From the NCBI GenBank assembly GCA_964006375.1, contig OZ023265.1, positions 115,313,358-115,377,357 on the forward strand: a stretch of DNA of 64,000 nt. Reading direction: 5' to 3'. The translations under genes and the position numbers were made by a program. Shown here piece by piece: positions 1 through 11,045 of the stretch. Below the pieces are notes generated by a model. The model was not told the origin of the DNA, searched no databases, and saw nothing but the letters and a program-made list of their open reading frames with translations. The DNA is from Tillus elongatus. Lineage: Eukaryota > Arthropoda > Insecta > Coleoptera > Cleridae. Numbering within the stretch: the first letter of the stretch is position 1; each line of letters opens with the position of its first letter.

Positions 1-879
1 GAAGACCCAAAACTGCACACTGGACATTCTTGTAATAATTTTTTCGGTATCTCTTCTCAGCACTTTTTGTGCAATAGAAGTTTTGTCCATTCGTTTAGAG
101 TCCGGCTGCCTTTCCCTTTAGCCTATTTATTGGATCATTTATAAGTAAATTCAATAAATAAGGCGATAATGGGCACCTTCTCGCATGTATTTTCGTATTT
201 TTGTTTCAGTTTCGTATTTATTAATATTTATAAAGGTGCTTTAATTTTTGTATTTACAAAAAAGTAAGGGAATCTTTCTTTGAAATTTTTAACCGTGTTT
301 CTATCATTTGTGTTAAGTTTGTGAAGCTCAAACTTACCTTATTTTTAATTTTTGGCGGTCAGCTTTAAATCTATAATGTAAACTCTGTAATAACATCATG
401 TTTTAAAACATATTAGCGGTGTATCTCTGTAGCAACATAGCACCTGTCTTTAGATGTTTAACGTTTGTCTCCTTTGTAGTTTTTCAATATCAGCTTCTCT
501 CTTTGAACTGTGAGATTTGCTGGCCAATTCTACAAACGCATGTTTTAGAGTTGCCGAGTCACTATCCAGATTAATAGAGCATCGTAAAAAGTGGTATAAA
601 TATTAAAGTGATATTAAGTTGTTCATGTCTGGTTTCAATTACCAGTTAGTTCATGTTACTATATACTTAAAAGTTATGATGATGGCTATCTTAACGAACT
701 TCCTGTAGTATAACCTACAGCGTGAAACTCGTAATTCATTGATTTTTAAAGCCGATGTTGCAGGAGTATTGCAGATATTTTATCCATTTAACGCGGAAGG
801 CTAGTATTCTGACCGTAGGTGGCGGTAAGCTCTAGGCGTCCTTTTATCGAATTTTTATTAAAAGAAATTCCCTAATAAT
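1..879. other. No recognisable gene
   Basis: AT-rich DNA with many stops in all frames. I see no coding domain, RNA gene or clear element border. It is probably intergenic or intronic sequence of ancient repeat origin. Confidence 0.6.
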
Positions 880-957
880 AACAATAAATATCGATGGTGA
901 AACTTTGCAAACATTTTTTCAAATTAGCGCAAATTTGGGCCCCTCAAACCCTAAACG

Positions 958-1033
<76 letters not shown>

Positions 1034-1370
1034 GTATCCAACCGATAACTCAAAAAGTTATTAACCAATTTTGATGAAACTCAGCAAGAATATTTTTTTT
1101 ATTAATACCTTTAACGGGTTCGTTAACCAGCTATATCGGAGCAGTTAAAAAAAAGAATTTTTCCCAAAAAGTATTTCTATCTCAAGAAATTTCAAAGTAA
1201 TTTTCATGAAATTTGGTTGATATATTGCTCTCATAAATACTTTATCACGTCCCAAAACTCAACTTTCTAGGTTTATAGCAAATTGGGTGACATAAGTTTG
1301 AAGCATTTAATGAAAATTCGCTGCCGTAAAGCACTTGCTGCATCCCGATTTTTTTTTAATTCTTGTAAAT
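880..1370 (-). repeat. A/B repeat with TA core, inverted orientation
   Basis: A short B module (880-955, with the motif TTTTTTCAAATTAGCGC) is followed by a TA array and then an A module. The A module begins with a match to CCGATAACTCAAAAA next to the array and ends near 1350 with GCACTTGCTGC. The same B-TA-A or A-TA-B order recurs through the window, for example at 20640-21080, 39120-40785 and 57600-57915. No coding capacity is visible. The family is not one I can name. Confidence 0.6.
960..1031. repeat. (TA)n microsatellite
   Basis: About 36 uninterrupted TA units, forming the core of the A/B repeat at 880-1370. Confidence 0.95.
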
Positions 1371-1429
1371 CTGTTATATGAGAGATGTTTTCCAAAAATG
1401 TCGAATTTGTGTTAATTGATATTGTGTTT

Positions 1430-2220
1430 TGTTAATTATTACCTTCATATCGTCGCAACGAAGTATCGCATCGGCGACAAAAATTTCAAATTTTTTTTCG
1501 CTTAAACGTCGGAAAAAATATCAAAACATATAGACAACATGATTTGGGACAAAAAAGTTTTGTTTTGTCTGTCGGTCTGTATGTCTGTCTGTTTGTAGCC
1601 ACGATAACTTTAGAACGAATTGGGATATCGTCTTAAAATTTAGTATACAGTTAGCACTCGACAAATGACCGGTTACGATTGTTTTTGGGTAAAAAATGGG
1701 AGGTCATTTGGTGAAAACTGAAATTTTTTCGGTCAAACTCGAGTAATATAACGTTTTAGGGTATATTTCTTAGAAAACTTTTATTCTCATCGATCATCTG
1801 GTATTCTGCGCTGAAATTAAATTTGAGATTGAATGTGTGGGGGTGGAATATTGTTGACAAAAATTTCGAATTTTTTTTTTGCTAAAACGTCGTACAAAGT
1901 TTTAAAACATATAAACAACTTGATTCTGGAACGAAATTTGTTTTGTCTGTCGGTCTGTCGGTTCGAACAAATTGAGATATCATCTTCAAATTTGGTTTCC
2001 AATAGCACCCGACAAAGGAACGCTTCGAATTGTTTTTGGGTAAGATCGCTTCAGAGGGTAGGGGATAAATAAGGGGTGATGTGGTGAAAATTGACATTTT
2101 CTCAATAAAACTCGAGTAATATAACGTTCCAAAGGTTTATGGGTACAAGAATACAAATATTCTTTTTGTGGTCAAGTCGTTGGCCCTAAATTCATTCCAT
2201 GAGAATGTCTATGGGGAAGT
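1430..2220 (+). repeat. ~800 bp repeat, left arm of an inverted pair
   Basis: Two tandem sub-copies of roughly 350 bp, each with the landmarks TTTTGTCTGTCGGTCTGT and AACTCGAGTAATATAACG. The inner edge reads GTCAAGTCGTTGGCCCTAAA. The whole block is found again in inverted orientation at 8540-9375, including both sub-copies. It does not encode a protein that I recognise; the short open frames here are chance. It may be the terminal inverted repeat of a large element or two independent insertions of one family. Confidence 0.7.
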
Positions 2221-2988
2221 TATAATTCAATTTGCAGCACTATTTATATTTAAAATTACTTTATGTAATGAACATTGTTCCAAAAACAGTGCAACTTGAA
2301 AATTCATGATTTGTTTCTTGTTGGTTATAACTAATTTTATTTTTATAGTCACTAAAAATAACTTAGCCTTCACTGAAAAAAACATTTAATTACTTTCTAT
2401 ACATATTGGTGGATTTTTCAGAAAAATGTTATTTTATGTGAATGTTAATGAGTTTTTTATTATCTGAATGTTTAGCATATTTAAAACTTTTTTAAGCAAG
2501 ACGTTCTATCAGGAGATGCGTGTAATGTAAGAGGTTGATTGTAGTTGCCCTAACTTGGTGAAACCGTTCCATCCTTATTACAGACGTAGCTACTGTGGTT
2601 TTGCAAGTGCCTGAATTTTTCCTGTGCCACCGGTGTCTTTTTTACGCCATAGAGTATAAAAAAGATTACAAATATATTTCACAAACATTGGACCTGCATT
2701 CTGTCTGCTTCTGAAAGAATGGTCAGATCGTAATCTGGCTGCAAGATTAGCTGGCAATAAACTATCTTTTGTTGTGAAGTATATAATATAGATATAGGCC
2801 TTGGCCATGAAATTTCCTTGAAAACCGTTTATGTGCTGCTACTATCTACTACTTTTCTTTGTCCTGGGGCATTATTTTTTGGACGGCCTAAAATACCTCG
2901 ATTGAACAAAACGAACCAGTTTCACCTATTCTTTTATATGTATGTTTGAATGATTTGTCTATCGGCTGTCTTCTGTTTTTCAGCATAT
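2221..2988. other. No recognisable gene
   Basis: AT-rich spacer between the left repeat arm and the minisatellite. A 72-codon minus-strand open frame at 2590-2808 has no recognisable motif and is not called. Confidence 0.5.
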
Positions 2989-3733
2989 ATTCTGCACGCT
3001 TCGCGTCCATTATTAAGTTTCCTTGCGCACAATATCTCGCCGTTCTTTATTAGGAAGACAATTATAATGTGTAATGTGTAATCTTTAATGTATAATGTAT
3101 AATGTATAATGTATAATGTATAATGTATAATGTATAATGTATAATGTATAATGTATAATGTATAATGTATAATGTATAATGTATAATGTATAATGTATAA
3201 TGTATAATGTATAATGTATAATGTATAATGTATAATGTATAATGTATAATGTATAATGTATAATGTATAATGTATAATGTATAATGTATAATGTATAATG
3301 TATAATGTATAATGTATAATGTATAATGTATAATGTATAATGTATAATGTATAATGTATAATGTATAATGTATAATGTATAATGTATAATGTATAATGTA
3401 TAATGTATAATGTATAATGTATGATGTATAATGTATTCTGCACGCTTCGCATCCATTATTAAGTTTCCTTGCGCACAATATCTCGCCGTTCTTTATTAGG
3501 AAGACAATTATAATGTGTAATGTATAATGTATAATGTATAATGTATAATGTATAATGTATAATGTATAATGTATAATGTATAATGTATAATGTAAAATGT
3601 ATAATGTATAATGTATAATGTATAATGTATAATGCATAATGCATAATGCATAATGCACAATGCATAATGTATAATGTATAATGTATAATGTTATAATGCA
3701 TCATGTATCATGCATAATGTATAATGTACATAT
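2989..3733. repeat. Heptanucleotide minisatellite (TATAATG)n in two arrays
   Basis: Two arrays of a 7-bp unit (ATAATGT), about 3074-3434 and 3520-3733. Each is preceded by a nearly identical ~80 bp non-repetitive block (2989-3073 and 3435-3519, starting ATTCTGCACGCTTCGC and differing at one early base, G versus A). The first array is almost perfectly uniform. The second carries ATAATGC variants towards its right end. Because 7 is not a multiple of 3, all three minus-strand frames stay open and give a false heptapeptide-repeat protein. Confidence 0.95.
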
Positions 3734-4059
3734 TAACAATGAAACAGGCCAATGTCACCTAAATGGCACAAGGATGTTCATGTACGTCTACAGGTTAACA
3801 ATAAAAATGACATAACACATACAATCACATAAAAATTCAGAAAATTATTGCTTACATAACATATAAAAGCAAAACGAAAATAATTATCAAACACACAAGA
3901 ATGTTTAAAAGAAAAGTTTCAGAATATAGACCTAAATCCAATATTCTTTTTTAAAAACACCAGATGCAGAAGGTTAATACCATGACAATTATATTACTAA
4001 TAAAAAGTGCATGTTACTAAAAAAACTAAAAATAAATGTAGGTATGTAGAAGTGGTCCA
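3734..4059. other. No recognisable gene
   Basis: AT-rich spacer. It may contain the degraded 3' untranslated region of the minus-strand LINE that begins at 4060, but no tail or border is clear. Confidence 0.4.
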
Positions 4060-5000
4060 CAGAGTACCACGTCTTGTTTAGGCAAATTGTTTTCACTCTC
4101 TTCTTGAAAGCTTGTAAAATGTCGACATTCCGTACATCTTCTGGCAATGCGTTAAATAACTTGCTGCCATTGTGCTTATTAAGTGCAAGCTTCTTTTTAT
4201 CTACCCAGTTGGTAAGCCTTTTGAAAATTTGTCAGCTTCAGCCTCAATGTCCTGAACATTATGTTCACTCATCAGAAAGTTGCTATCATCAGCATATGAG
4301 GTGACCGTTCCTTTGTTGTCTGAATTGATGCTTTTGCCAGATTGATGCGCTATGTACTTAAGTAGGCTGTTGGCATAAATAAAGTACAGCGTAGGGTCAA
4401 GAACTGTTGCTTGTGGCACCGCAACCGTCACCGCGAAAGTTCTAGATGAGTAGGTACTGGTAAAGTTAGATATCACTATTTGTGTTCTGTCAGTAAGATA
4501 GCTTCTAATCCAGTGCAATGCAGTGCCTGTAGCTCCTTAATTTAACAGTTAACTTACAGAGATCTCATGATTTACAGCGTCAAAGGCTTGGGTGAAGTCC
4601 ACAAAAACTCCCAAAGCTACCTCTTTTTTGTCAATGTGTTTGACCATTTGCCCCACAAATTCAACAATTGGGGTTTAAGTGCTTCGTCCTTGCTGTAAGG
4701 CATCTTGATATGGCGAAAGAAGTTTATTATTAATTGTCAGCTTGTTATTGACTATTATTTCGAAGGTTTTGTTCAAAGTGGGTGTTGGGCTGATTTGTCT
4801 GTAGCTTGAATATTTTGTGGGATCACCTTTTTATATGTCGGTTTTATATGTGGTTCTTTCATTTTGTATGGAACAAGACCTCTGGCTAATGACATCATCC
4901 GGCCCTGCAGAACAAAATGACTTAAAGGTATTTATTGTCTTCAAAACATCCTCTTGTGGGAGAATTTGAATTTTGCGGTGTCGTCTCCTGAACAAATGCT
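4060..5000 (-). pseudogene. LINE reverse transcriptase fragment
   Basis: This is a decayed reverse transcriptase of a non-LTR retrotransposon. Reading the minus strand from about 5000 downward, the pieces come in family order. First are YSSYRQISPTPTLNKTFE (4700s-4800s) and a QGRST segment. Next is motif A, GVFVDFTQAFDAVNH (4570-4615), then SYLTDRTQIV, a damaged motif B (VPQATVLDP, where VPQGSVLGP is usual), and the catalytic box SYADD near 4290. The C-terminal signature KLFNALPEDVRNVD lies near 4120-4180. The YADD box is intact, but stops and frameshifts separate the pieces. The endonuclease domain and ORF1 were not found, so the copy is 5' truncated. The clade is uncertain. Confidence 0.85.
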
Positions 5001-6194
5001 ATATCTACCGCGGCCGGCAGATGAGCAGTTTCATTTTTAGCAGTAGATATTTTTTTGTAAATCTCACAGTGGTGCCTTTTTTCTAGGAAAATTTGCTTAA
5101 TATGTTGGCGTGTTTATTTATGTTATATTTATTCGTTAGATCCTCTATTAAAATTCTATAAGCCTACACTTATTACCCAGTAGTATAGTGGGTTTAGTAA
5201 GTCTATCTGATTTAAACGAGCATTGCTTAGTTTTACGTTCACACATTAAATCCACTTGACTCTTTTCAACATGCAAGACTTATAATCTGACGACTAATGG
5301 TTTTATCTTGAAAATGAGTCCCTGAGATATTCAATGAAGCATAATGATTGAATTCCAGCGCAAAGCTTGCGCACATGTTCTTATGTTATTCACTGAGAGG
5401 TGACTTGAGATATGTCCTATAAGCTTTCCAACTTTTAACACTTACCTGGCTGACATGTTAACAAAAAGACGAGTTTTATCGAGACGCTGCTTATTGAAGC
5501 ATCTCATTAAAATTGCGAAATGTCAATAACAGAATATTTATTACCTCGTGTCTCAGATTCCTCTAGATCGTGTGTTTCCTCTAGGCTGGTGCAGAGTATA
5601 GACATGGAAAATATTGTGAATGTGAGTTAAGTGAATACTGTAAACATATAGAAACACGAATCATTGTATAATGAATTATTATCATGGATGTTATGTTGTT
5701 AATTTATTATCCATTAACTCTTCTTTAAGTTTCACAAAACCTATGCACACCAAATAGTAAACTGCTCTCTGGAAATGCAGTACTGTCATTGTACATTTTT
5801 AGACTCAAGAGAACGCAGTATTTTTGGTTTCTTTTCTACTGTTGTAAAATATTTAAAAAAACAAGCTTGGGGTTAGTGCGATGATACTAGCTCGTGATTT
5901 TTATGATAGTAACAATCGAAGAAATAGGTTAAATTAAACAGATGATAATGAGTATATACAATTTCCCATAAAAGGAAGAAAGTATTGTCGGGCAGTGTGT
6001 ATAAAACATTTTTCTTTACAATATTCGCTTCCTTTAAGTGATTTTTGTGGTATATTTCTAATATGGTTTAATCATATTTTTTTGCTGTGGACCATATAAT
6101 CCGACTTAATCGGTAATATGTAAGTCCGGTGCTAAGAAAGTTTACATATACAGCTATTATATAAATGAACGATTTCTCACCACGCCAAATTATA
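5001..6194. other. No recognisable gene
   Basis: AT-rich sequence between the LINE fragment and element E1. No domain, tandem repeat or RNA gene is visible. Near 4980-5000 the LINE similarity fades without a clear border. Confidence 0.5.
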
Positions 6195-6479
6195 CACTGT
6201 GTCTAAAAAGTAACGCATAAATTCAATAAAATAGAAAACTTTTTGATACAAAAACCTCACCCCGATCGATAACCTCTTCAAGGCCGAACGTTAACCTCTT
6301 CAAGGGGTAGCTACGCTTTCGAAATTTTGAAATTCGATGGTAATACATCTTATTTAAGCTAATCCAATTCTCTATTGTGCAACACCAATTATTTTTGTAG
6401 TAATAAAATAAATGAGTGATAACATTTTTATTATCATTAACACCTAACACAAGTGAAGCCTATCGCGAATTACATAGTT
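6195..6479. repeat. E1 left terminal inverted repeat
   Basis: Imperfect inverted match to 7837-8161. Shared landmarks include GTAACGCAT near the tip and AAGTGAAGCCT near the inner edge. Confidence 0.8.
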
Positions 6480-6489
6480 CAGGCTTATC

Positions 6490-7310
6490 AAATCAAATGC
6501 TCGAAATCCCGCCTTCTTGTGCCTGACAATATCCCAAACGATCAACAAATTCTTGTTCAATTATATTTATAATCTCTGGAGAAATGTTGGTACATTCAGT
6601 TCTAATTCTTGTTTTTAATTGGTCGATAGTGTCTGGTTTACTTTTGAATACCATCGTCTTTAAATGACCCCACATAAAGAAAATCTAAGAGAGTTAGGTC
6701 AGGTGATCTTGCTGACCACTCTGTTGATAAATTGTTGATCCAGATACTGTCGAACATTAATTCATAATGCGCGGGAGCACCATCTTGTTGAGACCACAAG
6801 TTATGATTTATGATTATTGTATCCATATCGTCGGAATGAAATATTGCTGTAAAAATTGTGGATATCATGGTCCATTTATAGTTCTACAAAAAAAGTAGGG
6901 ACCAATAATCCTACTCCTAACAATTCCCGCCCAAATAATCACCTTTTGTAGATATTGTGTGTGATTTTCTCGCATCTATCTTGGATTTTCCCTTGCCCAT
7001 CTTGCGTTTTGACGGTTAACTTCTCCATGTAATGTAAAACTAGATTCCTCCGAAAACAGAATATTGGGTAGTTGAAAAGTTTTATCATTAAATATATCCA
7101 TTAACGTTGCACAAAACTGCATACTTCGGTCTGGGTGGTCATAGGATAACTGCAAAATCTGTATTTGATAGGGACGAAGCTTTTCAAGTTTTAATACTTT
7201 ATGTGCCGTCTGAAATGGAATTCCATTGTCTCGGCAAATTTGCCAAACACTACTGTGGGGATTCTCTTCCACTGCCAATTAGACGTTTAATTTCACTTTT
7301 TCACTTATAG
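6490..7310 (-). pseudogene. E1 transposase, DUF4817-like, broken
   Basis: This is a cut-and-paste transposase of the Tc1/mariner superfamily. In minus-strand order, a helix-turn-helix end with VEENPHSSVWQICRDNGIPF (about 7270) is followed by LPNILFSEESSFTLHGEVN. The first catalytic aspartate is expected there as FSDE, and here it reads FSEE. The second catalytic region QQDGAPAH is intact near 6780. The third, ARSPDLTLLDFL, is near 6700. The spacing between the second and third aspartates is shorter than in E2 and E4, suggesting a deletion. The C-terminal RRDFEHL motif lies near 6500. Several stops and frameshifts separate these parts, so no active protein is expected. Confidence 0.85.
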
Positions 7311-7836
7311 ACCGGCGACCTGTTTTAGGCAAGTCTTCCACGCTAGACGTTTCTCAAAATTTCTTACCTATTTGACTCACTGTATCCATTGATAGACATA
7401 TCTGGACATTTAGTATTAAAAAGAGTATGTCTGCCTGAGTACGGATCCTGTACCACAAGCAATCATTATTAGAAGTTCAATTCCTTGAGCTATTGATAAA
7501 CACATTGCTTCCAGCAATTTAATAATTAATTCGAAAAAGAAAAAGTAAGCATTATACGCATTCATTTTGCACGACAACCAAAATCTAAATTTACAACTAT
7601 TATCTCTAGATTGTATCACAAAAAATTATCAAACTTATGCTTGATTAGTATTTATGGCACATGTCACACAGCAGATAATTTGTATCATCAGTCGATTATT
7701 ACAAATACGACATAGTATACAACAAATTCTCTAGAGTTCTTTTCGTACAACAAGCCCAACATTTTGAACATTGTTTACAGACTTTGAGATTTTGAAGTAG
7801 CATATCATAAGTATCATATCAGTATCGTAAGACTGG

Positions 7837-8161
7837 ACTATGTAATTATTTACAGGCTTCACTTGTTTTAGGTATTACTGATAATAAAATGTTATTACTC
7901 ACTTTATTTTATTCTTGCAAAAAAATGGTGTTGTTGAATAGATAATTCGATTAGCTTTAAAAAGATGTATCACACTACCCACCATACAATTTCAAAATTT
8001 TGAAGAGGTAGCTACCCTTTGAAAAAGTATGCCGATAGGGGTAAGATTTTTTTGTCAAAAAGTTGGTTTTTGACAATAAAAATCAATTTGTTTTTGAATT
8101 TTCCTTAATAATGGTCACTTTCAATTTTATTGAATTCATGCGTTACTTTATGGACACGATC
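7837..8161. repeat. E1 right terminal inverted repeat
   Basis: Imperfect inverted partner of 6195-6479. The tip is followed by the TA target-site copy. Confidence 0.8.
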
Positions 8162-8163
8162 TA

Positions 8164-8539
8164 CATCTATGTCAGCCATATCGTTATCTATTATCTTGAT
8201 TGCAAAAATGTTTCATGAAATATGCAGGTCCACCTTAATTAAACCACTGTACCTTATTTGAACTAAAAAAGAAATGGAAGGTCTCTTCGATTGGCTCCCT
8301 CGGTTAGCTAGCTTATTTATATTTCATGTCATAACGTTAGAAAAATATGATGTGTTTTTGAATTTTAATATGTGGGCCAGCCCGAAAAATGTTTAGGCAG
8401 GCTTACTGAATGCTGATGTTGAGGTCATAGAATTGATTTTATCGTGATCTGTAATACCAATTTGTCATATAAGAAAACAAATAAAATAATAATCGTAATA
8501 GTGCTACAAATCATAATTTCCACATAGCTGTGATAATAT
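8164..8539. other. No recognisable gene
   Basis: AT-rich spacer between E1 and the right repeat arm. The motif GTGGGCCAGCCCG near 8372 resembles part of the A repeat module. Confidence 0.4.
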
Positions 8540-9375
8540 ACTCATTCTCATGAAATGAATTTAGGGTCCATGACTTGACCACAGAGAAAATATTCGTACT
8601 CCTTTACCCAAATTTCTGAAACGTTATATTGCTCGAGTTTTAACGACAAAATGTCAATTTCCACCAAATCACCCCTCATTTATCCCTTACGCCCTAAATA
8701 GATCTTACCCAAAAACAATTCGAAGCGTTCCTTTGTCGGGTGCCAATTGGATACCAATTTTGAAAATGAATTTAATTCGTTCGACAATTATTGCGCCTAC
8801 AACAGAAGACGTACACCTCGACAGACCGACAGATCACCCGACCAACAGACCGGCAGATTAAAAAAAATTCGTTTTCGAATCAAGTTTTCTATATGTTTTG
8901 AATTTTTTACGCCGTTTTTTCAAAAAAAATCTAATATTCTGTCACCGATATTTCACCCAGCCACATTCAACACTTAATTTAATTTCAGCATAGAATACCA
9001 GATGTTTGATGAAATTGAAAGTTTTCTAATAAACAAACCCTAAAACGTTATATTACTATAGTTTTAATGAAAGAATGTCAATGTTCACCAAAGTTATCCC
9101 AATTCATCTCCTACCCGCTGGAGAAATTTTCCTTAAAGAGAATCCGAAGCGTTCGTTTGTCGGGGACTATCTGTAAAGTTATCGTGGCTACAAACAGCCA
9201 GACATACAGATTGACAGACCGACAGACCGACTGACAGACAAAAAAATCGTTCTTAAATCATCTTTTTTTTAATGTTTTGACACTTTTTACTACGTTTAAG
9301 CAAAAACAAAATTTTTAAATTTTTTTCGCCGATATCATACTTCCACACGTATTAACGATGTGAAAGTAATTAATT
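8540..9375 (-). repeat. ~800 bp repeat, right arm of an inverted pair
   Basis: Reverse complement of the block at 1430-2220, again with two sub-copies. The inner edge GAATTTAGGGTCCATGACTT mirrors the left arm inner edge. The outer edge around 9330-9375 matches the left outer edge around 1430 (TATCATACTTCC against the GAAGTATCG region). Beyond these points the flanks are unrelated. Confidence 0.7.
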
Positions 9376-10040
9376 TAATATGTAACCAAATCTTTAGACA
9401 ATGTTATTAATGCAAGGTAGGTAAAAACCAACACCTAATAGTAATAAGTAAACTTTTTTGAAGAACCCAATCTACCACAAGGGTACCTATCAATGCTCAT
9501 TACAGGTTCAAGTTGTGTTCAAGTCTAGTGAGCCCATAGTAAATAAATAAATATGTTAATTGAAAATCTATTAACACTGTTCGAAACATTAAACAAGAAT
9601 TCGAATATTCTATAGCAGTCTGTACTATACGAGTGCAACACTAATTACTAATTGGGAGATCACTAATTGTTTAATGGGTGGTAAACTGAAGCAATCACAT
9701 TGTAATTCGGGGTCATTCATCTTTGCTTTGAAGCCATCTGTGTTTTCTAAACATGGGAAAGAACATATACTTTAGGATTTTCTGTTAAATTGCTATAATT
9801 AGTTATAATCGTCAATTTAGGTTAAATGGTTTAAATAGCTGGATGAAGCTGTCTATGTAAACGAATTTTGACTTTGCTTTGCAATGTGGATTTGGTGTAG
9901 CAGACAGTGTCTTCGGTATAAAATAAGATATATGTTGATCAGATTGACCATGCCCAGCCAAAAGAAACAATCAGATAGTTTTCTTGTTGTTGTTTACCCA
10001 GAAAAAATATAATATTTGGCGCTTCTAACATATAACTAGA
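9376..10040. other. No recognisable gene
   Basis: AT-rich sequence with no coding or structural signal that I can support. Confidence 0.5.
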
Positions 10041-10140
10041 GAATGTTTCATCCTCTGATGACGCTAACTTAATTAGTTAAACGATCGTCAGGTCTTTTTT
10101 AAAATGTGTTGTGGTGATTTGGGTTCTCCAAGTGTACTTG
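10041..10140 (+). ncRNA. Penelope-type hammerhead ribozyme repeat, copy 1 (degenerate)
   Basis: This is a ~100 bp repeat seen five times in the window. Its first part folds as a minimal type I hammerhead: CCT before the core, CTGATGA, stem II arm CGCTAAC, a small loop, stem II return arm, the GAAA box, a short palindromic stem III ACGATCGT, then cleavage C followed by AGG, which pairs with CCT. In this copy CTGATGA is intact, but the GAAA box reads TAAA and stem II is partly lost, so cleavage is not expected. The conserved tail reads GGTGATTTGGGTTCTCCAAG. Minimal hammerheads of this type are known in terminal repeats of Penelope-like elements. No Penelope coding sequence was found next to this copy. 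Confidence 0.65.
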
Positions 10141-10742
10141 ATAGAACTAGGGCCAATGATTTTATAATCGCTGGTGTATTCTATACTATCTGCACAGCAC
10201 AAGAAACAATTATTATGTGCTATCTGCCTGTGTAGGTATGCAGGTTTGTATCCATGATGACTGTAGTGAGAACCCAGGTACCTACAATAAAATATCACTG
10301 CTTGTGATTGATCTCACCGAGTAGTTTGTTTTAGGTGCATTTTGGAGATCATAAATATGGCCCATTAATGAGCTCGAACAAGAACGAGACTGTTATATGT
10401 TTCTAATGATAGCCAAAATGTATGTTGCAACCCTTTTAGATCATCGTTCATTGAAAACGGATAAGTAGTACCATCTTAAACTCATTGGTTAGTTCTACCA
10501 AATATTGTAAATATTCATATGCACAGCTTCCATGGCAGTTATGTGTACGCTAGGGCTCCAATGGTTGAGAACTACAAAATTCTATATTACTGAACTCTAT
10601 GCGACTTGAGTTTTTAGCATTTTTAGTAGTTACTTGAATAATTTTAAATATTTTTGTTTCCAATTGTAATCTGGTAGTAAGATTTAAGATCTGTTATCAA
10701 TAAAAGCAAGCTTGTAGCCGAGCCTAGGGAATGAAATACTAT
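10141..10742. other. No recognisable gene
   Basis: A 73-codon minus-strand frame (10077-10298) overlaps the ribozyme repeat and lacks a known domain. Nothing else stands out. Confidence 0.45.
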
Positions 10743-11045
10743 TTAGTTAAATGTCTTGTGATTTTTTACACAACCCGTGTGCAAGCTCTCTACGTTTTTC
10801 CCACATCTCTCATCCAATGACCTGTATACCGCCGTAATGCATATTGGCTTTATACCTACACCCAATGTAACTTCCAGACACTTGACACATCCCAGCTTTC
10901 TGACACTGCATTGGCTATTATAAACGGACGTTGCGTATACTATCATGGTATCGCTTTTATTTAAGATACCCTCACTGTAGATAATTTCGTTCCCTGGCAA
11001 GCTATAAATAGCTACATCGGGAAAAAAATTGATCCATACTCGTAT
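10743..11045 (-). pseudogene. LINE endonuclease fragment
   Basis: This is a minus-strand open stretch resembling the middle of the APE-type endonuclease of a non-LTR retrotransposon. It reads INFFPDVAIYSLPGNE (about 11030), then GILNKSDTMIVY, then VKCLEVTLGVG and ICITAVYRSLDE. The last part corresponds to the AIYRSP segment common in these endonucleases. No catalytic histidine-containing end and no reverse transcriptase is present nearby, so it is an isolated piece. The clade cannot be assigned. Confidence 0.6.

Larger units (their letters stand above)
6195..8161 (-). mobile_element. E1: mariner-type DNA transposon with long terminal inverted repeats
   Basis: The element is about 1.97 kb and is flanked by TA on both sides (6193-6194 and 8162-8163), as expected for Tc1/mariner insertion. 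The ends read inward as CACTGTGTCTAAAAAGTAAC on the left and GATCGTGTCCATAAAGTAAC on the right. The inverted repeats continue for roughly 300 bp. The interior encodes a decayed DUF4817-like transposase on the minus strand. Confidence 0.88.

Noticed and set aside
2989..3519. CRISPR-like array (repeat blocks separated by other sequence)
   Set aside because: Only two ~80 bp blocks separated by a microsatellite-like array, with no spacers of uniform length, in eukaryotic DNA.
2934..3704. Long minus-strand frames encoding a YIIHYTL heptapeptide repeat protein
   Set aside because: They are the direct translation of the 7-bp minisatellite and are open in every minus frame, so they are not evidence of a gene.
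10077..10298. 73-codon minus-strand frame as a protein
   Set aside because: Overlaps the hammerhead repeat on the opposite strand and has no domain.
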